NCBI RefSeq assembly: GCF_030409875.1
Contig: NZ_JAUFQR010000001.1
Span: forward strand, 2,666,001-2,730,000
Direction: 5' to 3'
DNA length: 64,000 nucleotides
DNA from: Chryseobacterium tructae
Lineage (GTDB): Bacteria; Bacteroidota; Bacteroidia; Flavobacteriales; Weeksellaceae
The notes beneath the pieces are model-generated. The model worked only from the letters and a program-made list of their open reading frames with translations, had not been told where the DNA came from and ran no database searches. The position numbers and the translations under genes were made by a program. Below are positions 18,452 through 28,598 of the stretch, piece by piece. The first letter of the stretch is position 1. The number at the start of each line of letters is the position of its first letter.

Positions 18452-19153
18452 TTAAATGCTGCATCCATCCGCATCACAGGAAGCTCCATTGTTTCCTGAA
18501 AGATCTTTAAAAGGACTCACTGTTTCTTTATAAGTCTGTTGCAGTGCATTTTCAAAAACTTCAACTGGTTGAGCACCTGAAACTGCATATTTACCGTTCA
18601 AGACAAAGAAAGGAACTCCGGAAACCCCATTGTTTCTTGCTTCCATAATATCCTGATTCACTTCATAATCCAATTGATCGGAAGTAACTGCTTCTCTCGC
18701 TTCTTCTTTATCAATCCCTAAGTTTTCAGCAAGGGAAATCAATACCTCAGTATCTCCTACATTTTTACCCTCAATAAAATGAGCGATAAACAATGCCTCT
18801 TCCATCTCATTCGATTTGTTGTGCTTTTTAGCTAAATGAAGCAATCTGTGAGCACTGAATGTATTGGTAATTAATGCTTTTTCAAAATTGAAATCAATTC
18901 CTGCACCTTTTCCCATCTGAGCAACCTGAGCAAGCATTTGTGTAGCCTGAGCTTCCTGTACCCCTTTTTTCTCTCTGAAATACTGAATGGTATTCTGAGT
19001 TCCTTTAGCATCTAAAGTTGGATCCAGCTGAAAACTCTTCCACTCTACTTCCACTTGATCTTTAAATGGCAGTTTTTCTAATGCCTGTTCAAAGTTATTT
19101 TTTCCAATATAGCAAAACGGACACATCACGTCCGACCAGATTTCTATTTTCAT
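18452..19153 (-). CDS. DsbA-family oxidoreductase, FrnE type
   Basis: The 233-residue protein has the cytoplasmic FrnE/DsbA layout. Its active site IWSDVMCPFCYIG puts the CPFC pair at residues 11-14, and an all-helical insert (FREKKGVQEAQATQMLAQV, HRLLHLAKKHN) is followed by NGVSGVPFFVLNGKYAVSGAQP, with the cis-proline. An extra Cys pair (SCDADGCSI) ends the chain. No signal peptide is seen. Such proteins act as thiol-disulfide isomerases or oxidoreductases in stress responses. It lies 73 bases after the MFS gene on the same strand and is probably part of the MFS-hydrolase set controlled by the HxlR regulator at 21478. Confidence 0.88.
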   Translation of the reverse strand: MKIEIWSDVMCPFCYIGKNNFEQALEKLPFKDQVEVEWKSFQLDPTLDAKGTQNTIQYFREKKGVQEAQATQMLAQVAQMGKGAGIDFNFEKALITNTFSAHRLLHLAKKHNKSNEMEEALFIAHFIEGKNVGDTEVLISLAENLGIDKEEAREAVTSDQLDYEVNQDIMEARNNGVSGVPFFVLNGKYAVSGAQPVEVFENALQQTYKETVSPFKDLSGNNGASCDADGCSI

Positions 19154-19226
19154 TCTATTTAATTTTAATTCGAATTAAGTATAGCAAAGATACGAATTTA
19201 TTTTAATGTAATAAAATTTGTTACAT

Positions 19227-20393
19227 TTATTCCGGACACTCTGGTAATAACTGGTTTCTTCTTTCAAACAGATATCTGAATATCATCATCAGGAAGGCCA
19301 GAATTCCAAAAACAAAGCCTATCCAAGGTGTATATTCTACTCCTTTTGTGATAATGATCCAGCCTCCGATGGTTGTTCCCAAAGTGACTCCTAAATTTCC
19401 GAACGAAGTAGCCAGACTGTTGGCAAACTCTAACGCATTAGGTGCCGCAGAGATCATATAGGTAGATGCATTCAGGAAACTTGGTGAATAAAGAAACCCC
19501 CAAACTCCTATGACGATGATTGTAGCAAGCAGGTTATCCTCTGAAAGGGATAATAATACCGGAATCAAAACCGTTCCGGAAAGAAAAAAGGCAAGAGTAA
19601 CTGTTACATTCTTATTGAGCATTTTACCTGCAATTCTATTAGCTATAATCCCTATGATCCCAAATAAAAATAGCATATAGCTTATCATTGAAGTATCCAT
19701 TCCTTTTGCTTTGCCCAGATAATCTGCAAAATAGCTATACGTGGAAAACCAGGCTGTAATCATAAAAAAATTAGTGAGAGTACTCAAAATGAATGACGGT
19801 TGCTTCAGGATTTTGACCTGACTTCCAAATGACTTTTTCTCATGTACAGGCATTGGTGGAAGAAGAAAATGAATAATCATCAGAGCAATTAAGCTTATGA
19901 AAGCCTGTATCATAAATGAGTATTCCCATGAATAAAGCCCTGAAATCCAGGTCGCAAACGGTACTGTAGTCACCATTGCAATGGCTACCCCACTGAAAAC
20001 AATACTCATCAACTCGTTTTTCTTAGTATGATCTGCCCCGGTTACTGCTACAGACAGCGCTGTCGCAATATATACGGGTTGTAAAAACGCTGGAAGAACT
20101 CTCACTATCATAAGCAGCCAGAAAGGAGGCGAAAATGAAGAGATAATTCCTGTGATCAGAAACATAATAATGGCGGCTGTCATTACTCTTTTACGGTCAA
20201 TACCTGACGTAAGCAACGTCATAAAAGGTCCTGTAAGCGCAATCACCAATGCAAAAGCACTTAAAAGATAACCAGCTTTGTCTATACTGATCTTATAATA
20301 CTCTGCCACTTGCGGAAGAATTCCAATGATTCCGAATTCTGTAGTAATAACCGCAATAAAACCTAAAGATCCAATGTAGGCATACTTTTTCAT
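19227..20393 (-). CDS. MFS transporter, DHA1/AraJ type
   Basis: The 388-residue, twelve-helix transporter opens with YIGSLGFIAVITTEFGIIGI, the usual first helix of the AraJ/YdhP drug-H+ antiporter group. The loop 2-3 motif is present as SGIDRKRVM, and GNLGVTLGTTIGGWII gives the antiporter-type motif in helix 11. It is preceded by the HSL-type hydrolase with a 15-base gap and followed by FrnE, so the three are probably co-transcribed. Export of a toxic compound handled by the same operon is the natural inference, but the substrate is unknown. Confidence 0.88.
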   Translation of the reverse strand: MKKYAYIGSLGFIAVITTEFGIIGILPQVAEYYKISIDKAGYLLSAFALVIALTGPFMTLLTSGIDRKRVMTAAIIMFLITGIISSFSPPFWLLMIVRVLPAFLQPVYIATALSVAVTGADHTKKNELMSIVFSGVAIAMVTTVPFATWISGLYSWEYSFMIQAFISLIALMIIHFLLPPMPVHEKKSFGSQVKILKQPSFILSTLTNFFMITAWFSTYSYFADYLGKAKGMDTSMISYMLFLFGIIGIIANRIAGKMLNKNVTVTLAFFLSGTVLIPVLLSLSEDNLLATIIVIGVWGFLYSPSFLNASTYMISAAPNALEFANSLATSFGNLGVTLGTTIGGWIIITKGVEYTPWIGFVFGILAFLMMIFRYLFERRNQLLPECPE

Positions 20394-20408
20394 GGTATTT
20401 CCTTTGGA

Positions 20409-21329
20409 TTATTTAAAATGATGCTGGGCAAAATCTGCCATTTCATTAACGGCCAATTGAGGTTCTTCCAAGATTTCTCCCATATGCATAAAGCCATGAA
20501 CGGTATCTTTATAAAAGCTTGTTGTAAGGGATACTCCGGCTGCTTTCATATTTTCAGCAAGGTTTCTCGCGTCATCAGCTAATGGGTCATGTTCAGCAAT
20601 AAGTATTAAAGTAGAGGGAGTATTTTTAAAATCTTTTATTAAAATCGGAATTGCCAATGGATTATTGGCTTCTTCTTTGGGAAGGTATCCGTCCCAGGCT
20701 TCTACCCCACCTTGTTTATTCAGTACTGGTCCGTTTTCATAGATTTCCCAGGTTTTTGTATTGAGCTGATTATCTACTGCAGGATAAATCAGAACCTGAA
20801 ACTTAAAGTGTTCTCCAATTTGAGTAGAAACGGCTGTTGATAAAGCTCCTCCGGCACTATCTCCTATGATCCCTATCTGATCTTTATCAATTCCTAATGA
20901 TTCCGAATTTTGAATGACCCATTGTACCGCATCAAGACAATCATTTAATCCGGCAGGGAAAGGATGTTCAGGAGCAAGACGATAATCGATAAAAATTACA
21001 GTAGCTTCTGTTTTATTAGCTAGTTTACGAACAACGGCATCATGGGTCTCATAACCACCGGCAATGAACCATCCGCCATGGATATAGATAATAGCGGGTG
21101 ATTTTTTGTCTGTTTTTCCTTTGGGACGATATATTCTGACTGGAATCTGATGATTTTCATTTGGAATATTCAGTTCTTCAATCATTGCAACAGTTTCTTT
21201 TTTTCCACTGAGTTGAAAAGACATTACTTCAAGATATTTACGGGCATCATCTAATGGATTTTGTGGATTAAAAGACTGTATTTTTTCTAAATGGGTTAAA
21301 ATCTGATTGATTTTAGGAGTCAACTGCAT
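20409..21329 (-). CDS. Alpha/beta-hydrolase, hormone-sensitive lipase family
   Basis: The 306-residue protein has the HSL-family marks IYIHGGWFIAGGYETHD (oxyanion hole), IDYRLAPEHPFPAGLND, the nucleophile GIIGDSAGGALS, the acid segment IAEHDPLADDA and the histidine in DTVHGFMHM. There is no signal peptide, so it is a cytoplasmic carboxylesterase acting on short-chain or aryl esters. It is the first gene of a likely three-gene unit (hydrolase, MFS, FrnE) and is divergent from the HxlR regulator, which suggests inducible detoxification of an ester or electrophile. Confidence 0.88.
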   Translation of the reverse strand: MQLTPKINQILTHLEKIQSFNPQNPLDDARKYLEVMSFQLSGKKETVAMIEELNIPNENHQIPVRIYRPKGKTDKKSPAIIYIHGGWFIAGGYETHDAVVRKLANKTEATVIFIDYRLAPEHPFPAGLNDCLDAVQWVIQNSESLGIDKDQIGIIGDSAGGALSTAVSTQIGEHFKFQVLIYPAVDNQLNTKTWEIYENGPVLNKQGGVEAWDGYLPKEEANNPLAIPILIKDFKNTPSTLILIAEHDPLADDARNLAENMKAAGVSLTTSFYKDTVHGFMHMGEILEEPQLAVNEMADFAQHHFK

Positions 21330-21404
21330 TTTGTTTTAATTTTAAGTTAATATTGTTTTGCAGTGAACAGTAGCGCTATTGTTATTTTATCTGCTTTTAT
21401 AGTG

Positions 21405-21433
21405 GCAAATTTAGTTTGCATCCCTTACATTTG
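21405..21433. promoter_or_regulatory. Candidate HxlR operator and -7 boxes
   Basis: GCAAA (21405-21409) and TTTGC (21415-21419) form an inverted repeat. On the minus strand it overlaps TAAATTTG, a good -7 box for the hydrolase operon, and on the plus strand TACATTTG follows about 45 bases before the HxlR start. A site placed this way would let HxlR block its neighbours. Confidence 0.35.
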
Positions 21434-21477
21434 CACTATACACAGGCCAATGTATGGTACTAACAAATTTGTAAGTA

Positions 21478-21870
21478 ATGGGAAAGATAAAAGAAAACTC
21501 AACAAATAATATCAATAAACAATATATCTATGAATGCGACCTGAGTTATGCCGTATGTAAAATTGGCGGAAGATGGAAGTTGTTTATTTTAAGCCAATTA
21601 AAGGAAGGTAAATTACGTTTCAGTGAACTCAAAAGATCAATTTCAGGAATTACAGAAAGGATGCTTACTCTTCAGCTTAGAGAGCTTGAAAAAGAAGGGT
21701 TGGTAAAAAGGACGGTATATGCAGAAGTTCCGCCAAGAGTAGATTATGAGCTTACAGAGATTGCCAGAGAACTGATTCCTATATGGGATGCATTGAACGA
21801 ATGGGGCGGAAAACACCGGAAGTTTATTGAAGTCCAAGAAGGCTGTGATGAGTTGTCAGGTAATGTGTAG
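21478..21870 (+). CDS. HxlR-family transcriptional regulator
   Basis: The 130-residue winged-helix protein carries the HxlR pattern: a cysteine near the N-terminus (YECDLSYAVCKIGGRWK), LRFSELKRSISGITERML for the recognition region, LQLRELEKEGLVKRTVYAEVP for helix 4, and PRVDYELTEIARELIPI for the wing. HxlR proteins often sense aldehydes or quinones through the N-terminal cysteine. It is divergent from the hydrolase-MFS-FrnE genes and is their likely regulator. Confidence 0.9.
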   Translation: MGKIKENSTNNINKQYIYECDLSYAVCKIGGRWKLFILSQLKEGKLRFSELKRSISGITERMLTLQLRELEKEGLVKRTVYAEVPPRVDYELTEIARELIPIWDALNEWGGKHRKFIEVQEGCDELSGNV

Positions 21871-21925
21871 CTAGAGTTAGAAAAGAAAGTCTTTATAATA
21901 TATAATACAACAACAAGCTTAAAAG

Positions 21926-21949
21926 TATTTGTGCATCCATGGCAAAATA
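21926..21949. repeat. Dispersed GTGCAT element, copy B
   Basis: TATTTGTGCATCCATGGCAAAATA, with the same core as the copies at 17233, 34845 and 48119-48158. Confidence 0.55.
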
Positions 21950-21954
21950 GAATG

Positions 21955-21985
21955 GACGCAGGAAAATCTTTGATTTTCCTGCGTC
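21955..21985. terminator. Perfect 14-bp hairpin between convergent genes
   Basis: GACGCAGGAAAATC (21955-21968) and GATTTTCCTGCGTC (21972-21985) pair perfectly around TTT. It lies between the ends of hxlR and the MFS gene at 22040. There is no long T-run on either side, so it may be a weak bidirectional terminator or simply an intergenic palindrome. Confidence 0.5.
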
Positions 21986-22039
21986 TTAAAAATATATAAT
22001 CATAATAACGTCTTGTACCTTTGCCCTGTCCAACAAAGT

Positions 22040-23223
22040 TTACGGCTTATTTACTTTATTACAAAACAAAACATGGGCAATAAGAGCAAGGATTCCAAAT
22101 GCAGTTCCCACCGCACAAACTCCAGTCCACTGTGCCTTTTGCCATGCGATAGAAGCCAGCCATGTTCCCAGTGAGCCTCCAATAAAATAGGAAACCATAT
22201 ACACTGTATTCAATCTGTTGACCGCATTGGACTTGATCAAAAAATAATTAGTTTGGTTCATAATGTGACTGGACTGAACCCCAAGGTCTACAAGAATTAC
22301 TCCTACAACCAATCCCCAGTAGGTTTCTCCTGCAAAGTAAGTGAATCCCCAACTTCCGATCAGGATCAGTAATGAATATAATATAATCCTGTTGATATCC
22401 AGATACTTTTGAAGTTTTCCTACTTTTGCAGCAGCCAGTGCGCCTACTGCTCCTGCCAATCCAAAACTCCCCACAACAGATGAACCCGCATTAAAAGGTG
22501 GTTTTTCCATGTGAAAAACTAAGGTTGTGAATAAAGCACACATAGATCCGAAAGCCATTGCTCCACGGAATGATGCCAATTGAAGAATAGGCTGTGTTTT
22601 TGCAAGATGAGCTACAGAACGCATCAACTCTTTATAAGTCCCTTTAAATTAGGATGTAGTTCCGGAAGCATTTTGTAAACAGCGAGCCATACTAAGATCA
22701 TTAATCCTGCAGCAATTCCGAACATGGCTCTCCATCCCCATACTTCCCCCACAATGCCTCCAATGAAACGAGAAAGTAAGATTCCTAATAAAAGACCTGA
22801 CATCACCAGACCGATATTAGCCGATTTTTCTTTATCCGATGAAAGTTCTGCGGCAATAGGAACAAACAGCTGCGGAATTACAGAAGTAGCTCCAATCAAT
22901 AAGCTGGCAGCATAGAGCATCCATAATTGATTGGCAAAAGTCATCCAAAGCAGAGACCCAAAAACCAAAAACAGATCCATCAGAATTAGTTTTTTGCGGT
23001 AAAATTTATCACCAAGTGGTACGATCAGTAATAATCCGAGTGCATAGCCAATCTGGGTAAGCACAGAAATCTTGCTGGCTGCTGCTTCAGAAACGTGAAG
23101 ATCCTCTGATATCAATGCCAGCAAAGGCTGGTTGTAATAATTGTTGGCCACTACAAGTCCTGAAATAATAGCCATTAACCAGACTACTGTTCTGGAAATA
23201 CCGTTGGTAGAATTCACCTGCAT
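22040..23223 (-). CDS. MFS transporter, YnfM/YdgK-like (frameshifted)
   Basis: The start is set at the ATG at 23223 (MQVNSTNGISRTVV), because the 29 residues upstream in the same frame do not look coding. The first half runs through NNYYNQPLLALISEDL, GDKFYRKKLILMD and ELHPNLKG. The second resumes with MRSVAHLAKTQPILQLASFRGAMAF in another frame. One extra base in the TTT run at 22643-22645 gives HPNLKGTYKELMRSV and a 394-residue, twelve-helix protein typical of this MFS group. It is divergent from the NrtR-like regulator at 23447, its probable controller. The substrate is unknown. Confidence 0.85.
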
Positions 23224-23446
23224 CTTAAAATTTTTATTGAATGGTAATATATCCTGATGATTACCTATTTTGGATATATTTTTAACGTCCCCAAAGGTAA
23301 GGATTTTCATAAAAAAGATATATTATTATGATAGATTTCACCTGTAGGTGTTATAGATTACTGACTCGCAGCCTGCTCCAATAAAGAGTTTTTTTAAGGA
23401 TTGTCCGATTTTATTTTTACATTTGTAATAACACACATTTTATTTT

Positions 23447-24205
23447 ATGGATTATATAGATTCCAAGGAACAGATCTTACAGAAATCTGCTGAAGCAAAA
23501 GAACTTTATCTTCCCCATATTTCAGTGGATCCGGTTGTTTTTGGCTTTGATCAAAATGAACTGAAGGTGCTGCTGGTAAGGATGAAGTACAGGAAACAAT
23601 GGTTGTTGCCGGGAGGTTATGTAAGGCGAGATGAAGATTTGGATGAAGCCGTTGTAAGAGTATTGGGAGACAGAGCTGGAGTTACCGATGTATTTCTGGA
23701 GGAATTTGGTGTTTTTGGAAGAAAAAACAGAAGTCAGCTTTATTTTGAGGAGTTTGATGAAACCCTTTTTCAAAAGCAGCGGTTTATTTCAGTGGGATAC
23801 TATGCACTTTATAATTCTTCTGAGATAGATCCTGTCGCTGATGATGTGAGCGAAGCCTGTGAATGGGTATATTTGCGCCAGCTGCCTGAAATTGATTTTG
23901 CGATGGATCATCGTGAGATTATTGAAAAGGCATTGCTGACTTTAAGAGAAAAAATATCTTCCAAACCCATCGGATATAATCTGATGCCTGAAAAATTTAC
24001 TCTTCCGGAATTACAGAAACTATATGAAGCCATCTTGGATAAATCGCTTAATCGTGGAAATTTCTATAGAAAGATTAAAAATCTGAATGTGTTAAAAAAA
24101 CTTGATGAGCAGAGACGTGTAGGAGCTCACAGATCTCCCGATCTTTATTCCTTTGATATAGAGAATTACGAGAAAGCATTGGATGATGGTCTGAACAATT
24201 GGTAG
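23447..24205 (+). CDS. NrtR-like regulator (NUDIX domain plus winged helix)
   Basis: The N-terminal ~150 residues form a NUDIX fold (VDPVVFGFDQNELKVLLVRM, QWLLPGGYVRRDEDLDEA). The NUDIX box is degenerate: where catalysis needs REXXEEXG, this protein has RVLGDRAG, so hydrolase activity is unlikely. The last ~80 residues (FTLPELQKLYEAIL, NFYRKIKNLNVLKKL, VGAHRSPDLYSFD) are the winged-helix domain of NrtR/AraR-type repressors, which bind ADP-ribose-like or sugar ligands in the NUDIX part. It is divergent from the MFS gene (223-base gap) and 80 bases ahead of the MBL hydrolase, and may control either. Confidence 0.85.
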   Translation: MDYIDSKEQILQKSAEAKELYLPHISVDPVVFGFDQNELKVLLVRMKYRKQWLLPGGYVRRDEDLDEAVVRVLGDRAGVTDVFLEEFGVFGRKNRSQLYFEEFDETLFQKQRFISVGYYALYNSSEIDPVADDVSEACEWVYLRQLPEIDFAMDHREIIEKALLTLREKISSKPIGYNLMPEKFTLPELQKLYEAILDKSLNRGNFYRKIKNLNVLKKLDEQRRVGAHRSPDLYSFDIENYEKALDDGLNNW

Positions 24206-24286
24206 CGGCTTTTCAATTGTTTTTGCCGATCATGAATATTGATGAAAAACCTTTTGGATATTGGAAATATTCAGGAAATTTGCAGC

Positions 24287-25018
24287 ATGAAAATCATTCC
24301 ACTCAAAGAAGGCAATTTCTCAGCAAGCAAAACCAAAGATTTTACCCTTTTAACAGAAGAGAACTTTGATACTGTTCCCGGGATCAAAATGTCTGTTCAG
24401 CCTTTTCTTATCATTACTGAAAACGATTATATCCTTTTAGATGCTGGAATTGGATGGGAAAATGAAGCTGGTAGAACTGTTATTTCCACAATTCTTGAGA
24501 AGGAAAATGTACGTTCTGAACAGATTACAAAACTTCTTCTCTCCCATCTCCATAAAGATCATATTGATGGTGCTCTACAACTTACAGACCGCGGGTACGA
24601 GGCAACCTTTCCAAATGCACAGATCTATATTCAGAAACGTGAATTGGATTTTGCCATGAAAAATAAAGGGAATCCCTCTTTTGATTTTGATATCCTTGAC
24701 CAACTAATCCAATTACCCAATATTGTTTGGATGAACGAAGATAAGGGACAGATCACTAATGAGATTTCGTATGAAGTGGTAGGTGGGCATACTCCATTTA
24801 TGCAGGTTTTCTGGATCAAGGAAAATGAAGATACTGTTTTCTACGGAGCAGATGATCTTCCACAGGCTTCCTATTTGAAATACCACCTTGCCTACAAAAG
24901 CGATTTTGATGGCAGAAAAGCGATGGAACTAAGACTTTTATGGGAAAAGGAAGCCAGGGAGAATAACTGGAAAATACTTCTTTATCATGATCTGGATAAA
25001 GCCATTATTAAAGCTTAA
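24287..25018 (+). CDS. MBL-fold metallo-hydrolase (lactonase-like)
   Basis: The 243-residue protein has the zinc-binding motif LLLSHLHKDHIDGAL and a later VVGGHTPFMQVFW histidine, FYGADDL and LYHDLDKA, in the order seen in quorum-quenching lactonases and related metallo-beta-lactamase-fold hydrolases. I chose the start at 24287 (MKIIPLKEGNFS), which has AGGAAA upstream and matches the usual first beta strand. An in-frame ATG at 24242 would add 15 residues. It follows the NrtR-like gene on the same strand. The substrate is not known. Confidence 0.82.
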   Translation: MKIIPLKEGNFSASKTKDFTLLTEENFDTVPGIKMSVQPFLIITENDYILLDAGIGWENEAGRTVISTILEKENVRSEQITKLLLSHLHKDHIDGALQLTDRGYEATFPNAQIYIQKRELDFAMKNKGNPSFDFDILDQLIQLPNIVWMNEDKGQITNEISYEVVGGHTPFMQVFWIKENEDTVFYGADDLPQASYLKYHLAYKSDFDGRKAMELRLLWEKEARENNWKILLYHDLDKAIIKA

Positions 25019-25026
25019 AAAATGGT

Positions 25027-25368
25027 TTAAATTTCATTAAACCATTTGTAGATATCAAATTCAGAAGGAATATTAAGTTTTTTTCTGATTCTGTTTTTCC
25101 GGTTTTGTATAGCTTTTGGGGTGACAAAGATACAGGTTGCTATTTCCTTTGTTGTCATATTGAGCTTAAGGTAAATACAAAAGATCACTTCAGAATTTTT
25201 AAGGCCAGGCTGTATGGCAGATAACTTTTCAAAAAAATCCGGATAGACCAATCTGAATTTGTTTAATAAACGGGGAGAATTTGTTTTGGCTAATGCCATA
25301 ATCTCATCTTGTACAAGAATCTTCTGATTCAAATCCTCTAAGTTCAGTTCAGGTTTTTTATTTTTCAT
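25027..25368 (-). CDS. LuxR-type helix-turn-helix protein, short
   Basis: The 113-residue protein ends in a LuxR/GerE-like helix-turn-helix (FCIYLKLNMTTKEIATCIFV, TPKAIQNRKNRIRKKLNI). The N-terminal half (LVQDEIMALAKTNSPRLLNKF) is helical and looks like the linker part of the longer TPR-LuxR regulators of this phylum. No receiver domain or TPR repeats are present, and there is a stop in frame upstream of the ATG, so it seems a true small protein. It is convergent with the MBL gene. Confidence 0.65.
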   Translation of the reverse strand: MKNKKPELNLEDLNQKILVQDEIMALAKTNSPRLLNKFRLVYPDFFEKLSAIQPGLKNSEVIFCIYLKLNMTTKEIATCIFVTPKAIQNRKNRIRKKLNIPSEFDIYKWFNEI

Positions 25369-25799
25369 AATACTTTCTCATCTCTACTCATTTCTTATAA
25401 TGATTAGGTTAAAACATTCACAAATCTGAATTTTTATTCATTTTTGTATAAGGCAAAGAAATAAAAAATGATTAAAATTCTATTAAAATAGAGTACCACA
25501 TACATACCACGTTATATTTTTAGATAAAATATCATAACAGCTTTTATCACACAGTTTATCTTCTTTTTTGCCAGGGATAAATGTAGGAGGTTATGGCTTC
25601 ACTTTTTATGATTATAATCAATAGTTTTAAAATGATTAAGTATGAAATATAACATTTTGTGGTATCTGAATGGTACCTTATTCTATGGTCAGTGATTGAA
25701 ATACGCGTTTCTTTATTCTTTGAAAATATTGCAACAAATCGATATTAAATGATGAAAAGAAATGTATCAATGTTTTAAGATGATAACAAAATCACAAAT
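25369..25799. other. 431-base AT-rich intergenic region
   Basis: It separates the LuxR-type gene from the Crp/Fnr gene at 25800 and should hold both promoters. I see no coding frame with homology, no strong hairpin and no repeat that occurs elsewhere in the window. Confidence 0.4.
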
Positions 25800-26392
25800 A
25801 TGATCACTGAAGATTTATTACTTTCATTTAACGCAGAAACAAAACATTATAAAGCAGGAGAAATCATTTTTCGGGAAGAAGATATTCCTCTGCATTATTA
25901 CCAGATAGAAAAAGGAAAAATTAAACTCAACAATTATACTGAGGATGGAAAGGAATTTATTCAAAATATATTCTCCGATGGCCATAGTTTTGGAGAGTCT
26001 CTTTTGTTCGTAGAACGTCCCTATCCTATGAACGCCGTATGTATAGAAGATTCTTCTGTTTTTAGATTGCCTAAATCCAGCTTTCTGGATCTGATACAAA
26101 GCAATCCTGAGATTTCTTTGAATATTTACCAATGCCTGGCAGAAAGAATGTATTATAAATATATTATGTTCTACAATCTTTCGTTTCAAATCCGGCATCC
26201 AAACTGAAATTGCTGCTAGATTATCTGAAAAGTTATCATGATGATAAAGCACCATACTCCTTCCTGATCCCACTTACCAGACAACAATTGGCATCATTGA
26301 TCGGGCTTCGTGTAGAAACTGTGATACGAACGATCAAACAAATGGAAAAAGATAAGATTGTCAAACTTGAGAAAAGGAAAATTTATTATTAA
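25800..26392 (+). CDS. Crp/Fnr-family regulator (frameshifted)
   Basis: The first part is a Crp-type sensor domain (GEIIFREEDIPLHYYQIEKGKIKLNN, GKEFIQNIFSDGHSFGESLLF, PYPMNAV). The second part is its helix-turn-helix (TRQQLASLIGLRVETVIRTIKQMEKD). The frame breaks at AAA 26188-26190. One more A turns SFQIRHPN-stop into SFQNPASKLKLLLDYLKSY and gives 197 residues. It closely resembles the tandem pair at 55238 and 55896, with the same PYPMNA and TRQQ(L/M)A motifs and the same ~200-residue length, so the three are paralogues. No cAMP-binding cassette is seen. It converges on the helicase operon. Confidence 0.85.
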
Positions 26393-26445
26393 ATCGCTAA
26401 ATTCCGGATATTTATAACTTTTTAAAGATAAATATCCGGAGTATT

Positions 26446-28598
26446 TTAATTGGATCGTTCCAACTTATTTTCTATGCATTTCAACTGCTGAATATAGGTA
26501 TAGCACCCTTCAAAATCAAAATATTTTTCTTTTAATAAGGCAGCCTGATATTGAATAGGCAGGTATTTCCCCCATTTCGAAAAGTCTATCATTTCAGGAG
26601 TGTTCTCCAGTAAATTGATAAGCTCCTGATCAATATTCTGATTCCTGTTAATATCATTCAAAATAGTGATAAACTTACTACCGTCAGAATTTTCTATTTC
26701 AAAAAGACTCTCTTCATCATGAAGGATACTTTTAACTTCCGATAGGTTTAGAATAAACTGTAAAGTTCTGTTGATTTTAGAACTGGTAAAGGAATAAAAA
26801 GTAAGATGCTCATTGCTAACCAATAAAGGCCTCTCCGTTTTAAAATCATTGAGAGTAAACACACAAAATTCTTTCCTTAAATCATTAAGAGCTTCCCTAC
26901 TCATATCATCCAAGAAGTCATATGTTTCTTTTGTAATAAGTATTTCAAGCATTTTTTCCCGGATTCGGTGAGCCGTATCAGCTGCATCTCCGAAGAATGT
27001 TGGCTTTTTCCCATCTTTGGCGGGTATTACCTCTATTTTTTTTGTTTTAAAATCAATATCAATAATGCTCCAGATCTTTGCTGACAAGTAGATATTTTCA
27101 TTTTCTCTTATTTGCGGAGATAAAGGCAATTCCCCTATCTTAACCCCATTACTGGAAACTTTGAAGAAAACCTGTGTTTCAAAAAGACTGTAAAAATCTC
27201 TGCTATTAACAACTTCTTCGCCTTCTATTCCGATGATTAGCTCATTTCCCAACTTTTCCAAAAAATCAAGCGTAATAAGATGAGTGATAATCTCTTCTGC
27301 CTCTTCTCTTTTTATCTTTATGAAAACAGAATTCGTTGTAATATCCTCCAACAGTTTAGACAAAGAGATTCCCGATGTACCTTTAACAATAGATAAAATC
27401 TGGTGGACTAAAACATCATAAGGCCTTTCATTGATGGAAATAGGCTCTATATATTGTTCCTGATACAGCAGCCAGCATGCTAATGATTGTAATAAACTCC
27501 ATTTATCAGTGGCATATAAAAATAAGTTACTGGCTTTACCTTCTCTTCTTCCACTCCTTCCTACCCTTTGGATCAGAGAGGCAATACTATGAGTAGCATC
27601 AATCTGTACAACTTCGTCTACATTTCCGATATCAATCCCCAACTCCAGGGTTGAAGTACAGGAGATGCAAAAATTTTCAAGAGTAGAATTTTTGGCAAAA
27701 AACTCTACATATTCTCTTACTTCCTTATCTACCGAAGAATGATGTGAAAAATAATTCTTATGCCCGCCTACTCTTTCTGATATTTGCTTTAATTTCACCG
27801 CAACTTCTTCTACTCGGCCTCTTGCATTAGGGAAATAAGAACTTTACTTTCTCTTGTTCTTACATATAAGTCCTTTAATAAAGCTAATGGTAATTCATTC
27901 GAAGAGCCTGTGAAGTATCTGAAAACAGCATTAATTGGCTTGGGAGTTGAATCCCGGATGATTGTGGTTTGATCGGGGTTTCCAAGAAAGTTTTTAAGTT
28001 CAATATATTGATTCGCATCACTTACTGTAGCAGAAAGCCCAACAATACTAAACTTTTTGGCATTTACTTTTTGAAGACGGTTCAGAAGAGATTGCAAATG
28101 CGTACCACGGTCTGATCCCAAAAATGAATGAATCTCATCAATCACAATATAATCGAGTGTTGAGAATAAATGTCTGATATTGTACGGTTTATTCACAAAC
28201 ATGGCCTCCAGAGATTCAGGAGTAATGAGAACTATACCTTCCGGATTTTTTAATAATCTGTCTTTAGCTCCTTTTGCCGCTTCTCCATGCCACTTGGTTA
28301 CCGGAACATCGAGATATTCACAAAGACCTTCAACACGAACAAACTGATCATTAATTAAAGCAATTAAAGGAGAAATATAGAGTACTTTCACCCCAGGTTC
28401 TTTGAAATTCACCTTAGATAAAATAGGCAGAAAAGCAGCCTCTGTCTTACCTGAAGCTGTTCTGGATATTAAAACATAATTGTTATCCGTTGTCATAATT
28501 CTTTGAATGGAAGCTTCCTGAATTCTCCTCAGACTCTCCCATTTTTTATCCCGGATATATTTTCTGATTGGTTCAGAAAGCAGGTCGAATGCTGTCAT
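26446..28598 (-). CDS. Lhr/BrxHI-like DEAD/DEAH helicase (frameshifted), third gene of the TerB-C operon
   Basis: The protein has superfamily-2 helicase motifs: SRTASGKTE (45-53, motif I), TPESLEAMF, DEIHSFLGSDRG (154 on, motif II) and GLSAT (motif III). After the break come CTSTLELGIDIGNVDEVVQ and SLIQRVGRSGRREG (motifs V and VI). A long C-terminal region follows, as in Lhr-type and BREX-linked BrxHI helicases. The frame breaks at AAA 27833-27835. One more base gives KVLIFPNARGRVEEVAVKL and an intact 717-residue enzyme. Its start overlaps the ATPase stop by four bases. Translocation on DNA or RNA as part of a complex with the two upstream products is inferred. Confidence 0.88.

Noticed and set aside
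26446..28598. Helicase as a pseudogene
   Set aside because: A single missing base in an AAA run explains the break, and both sides keep all helicase motifs; twelve similar breaks point to sequence error.
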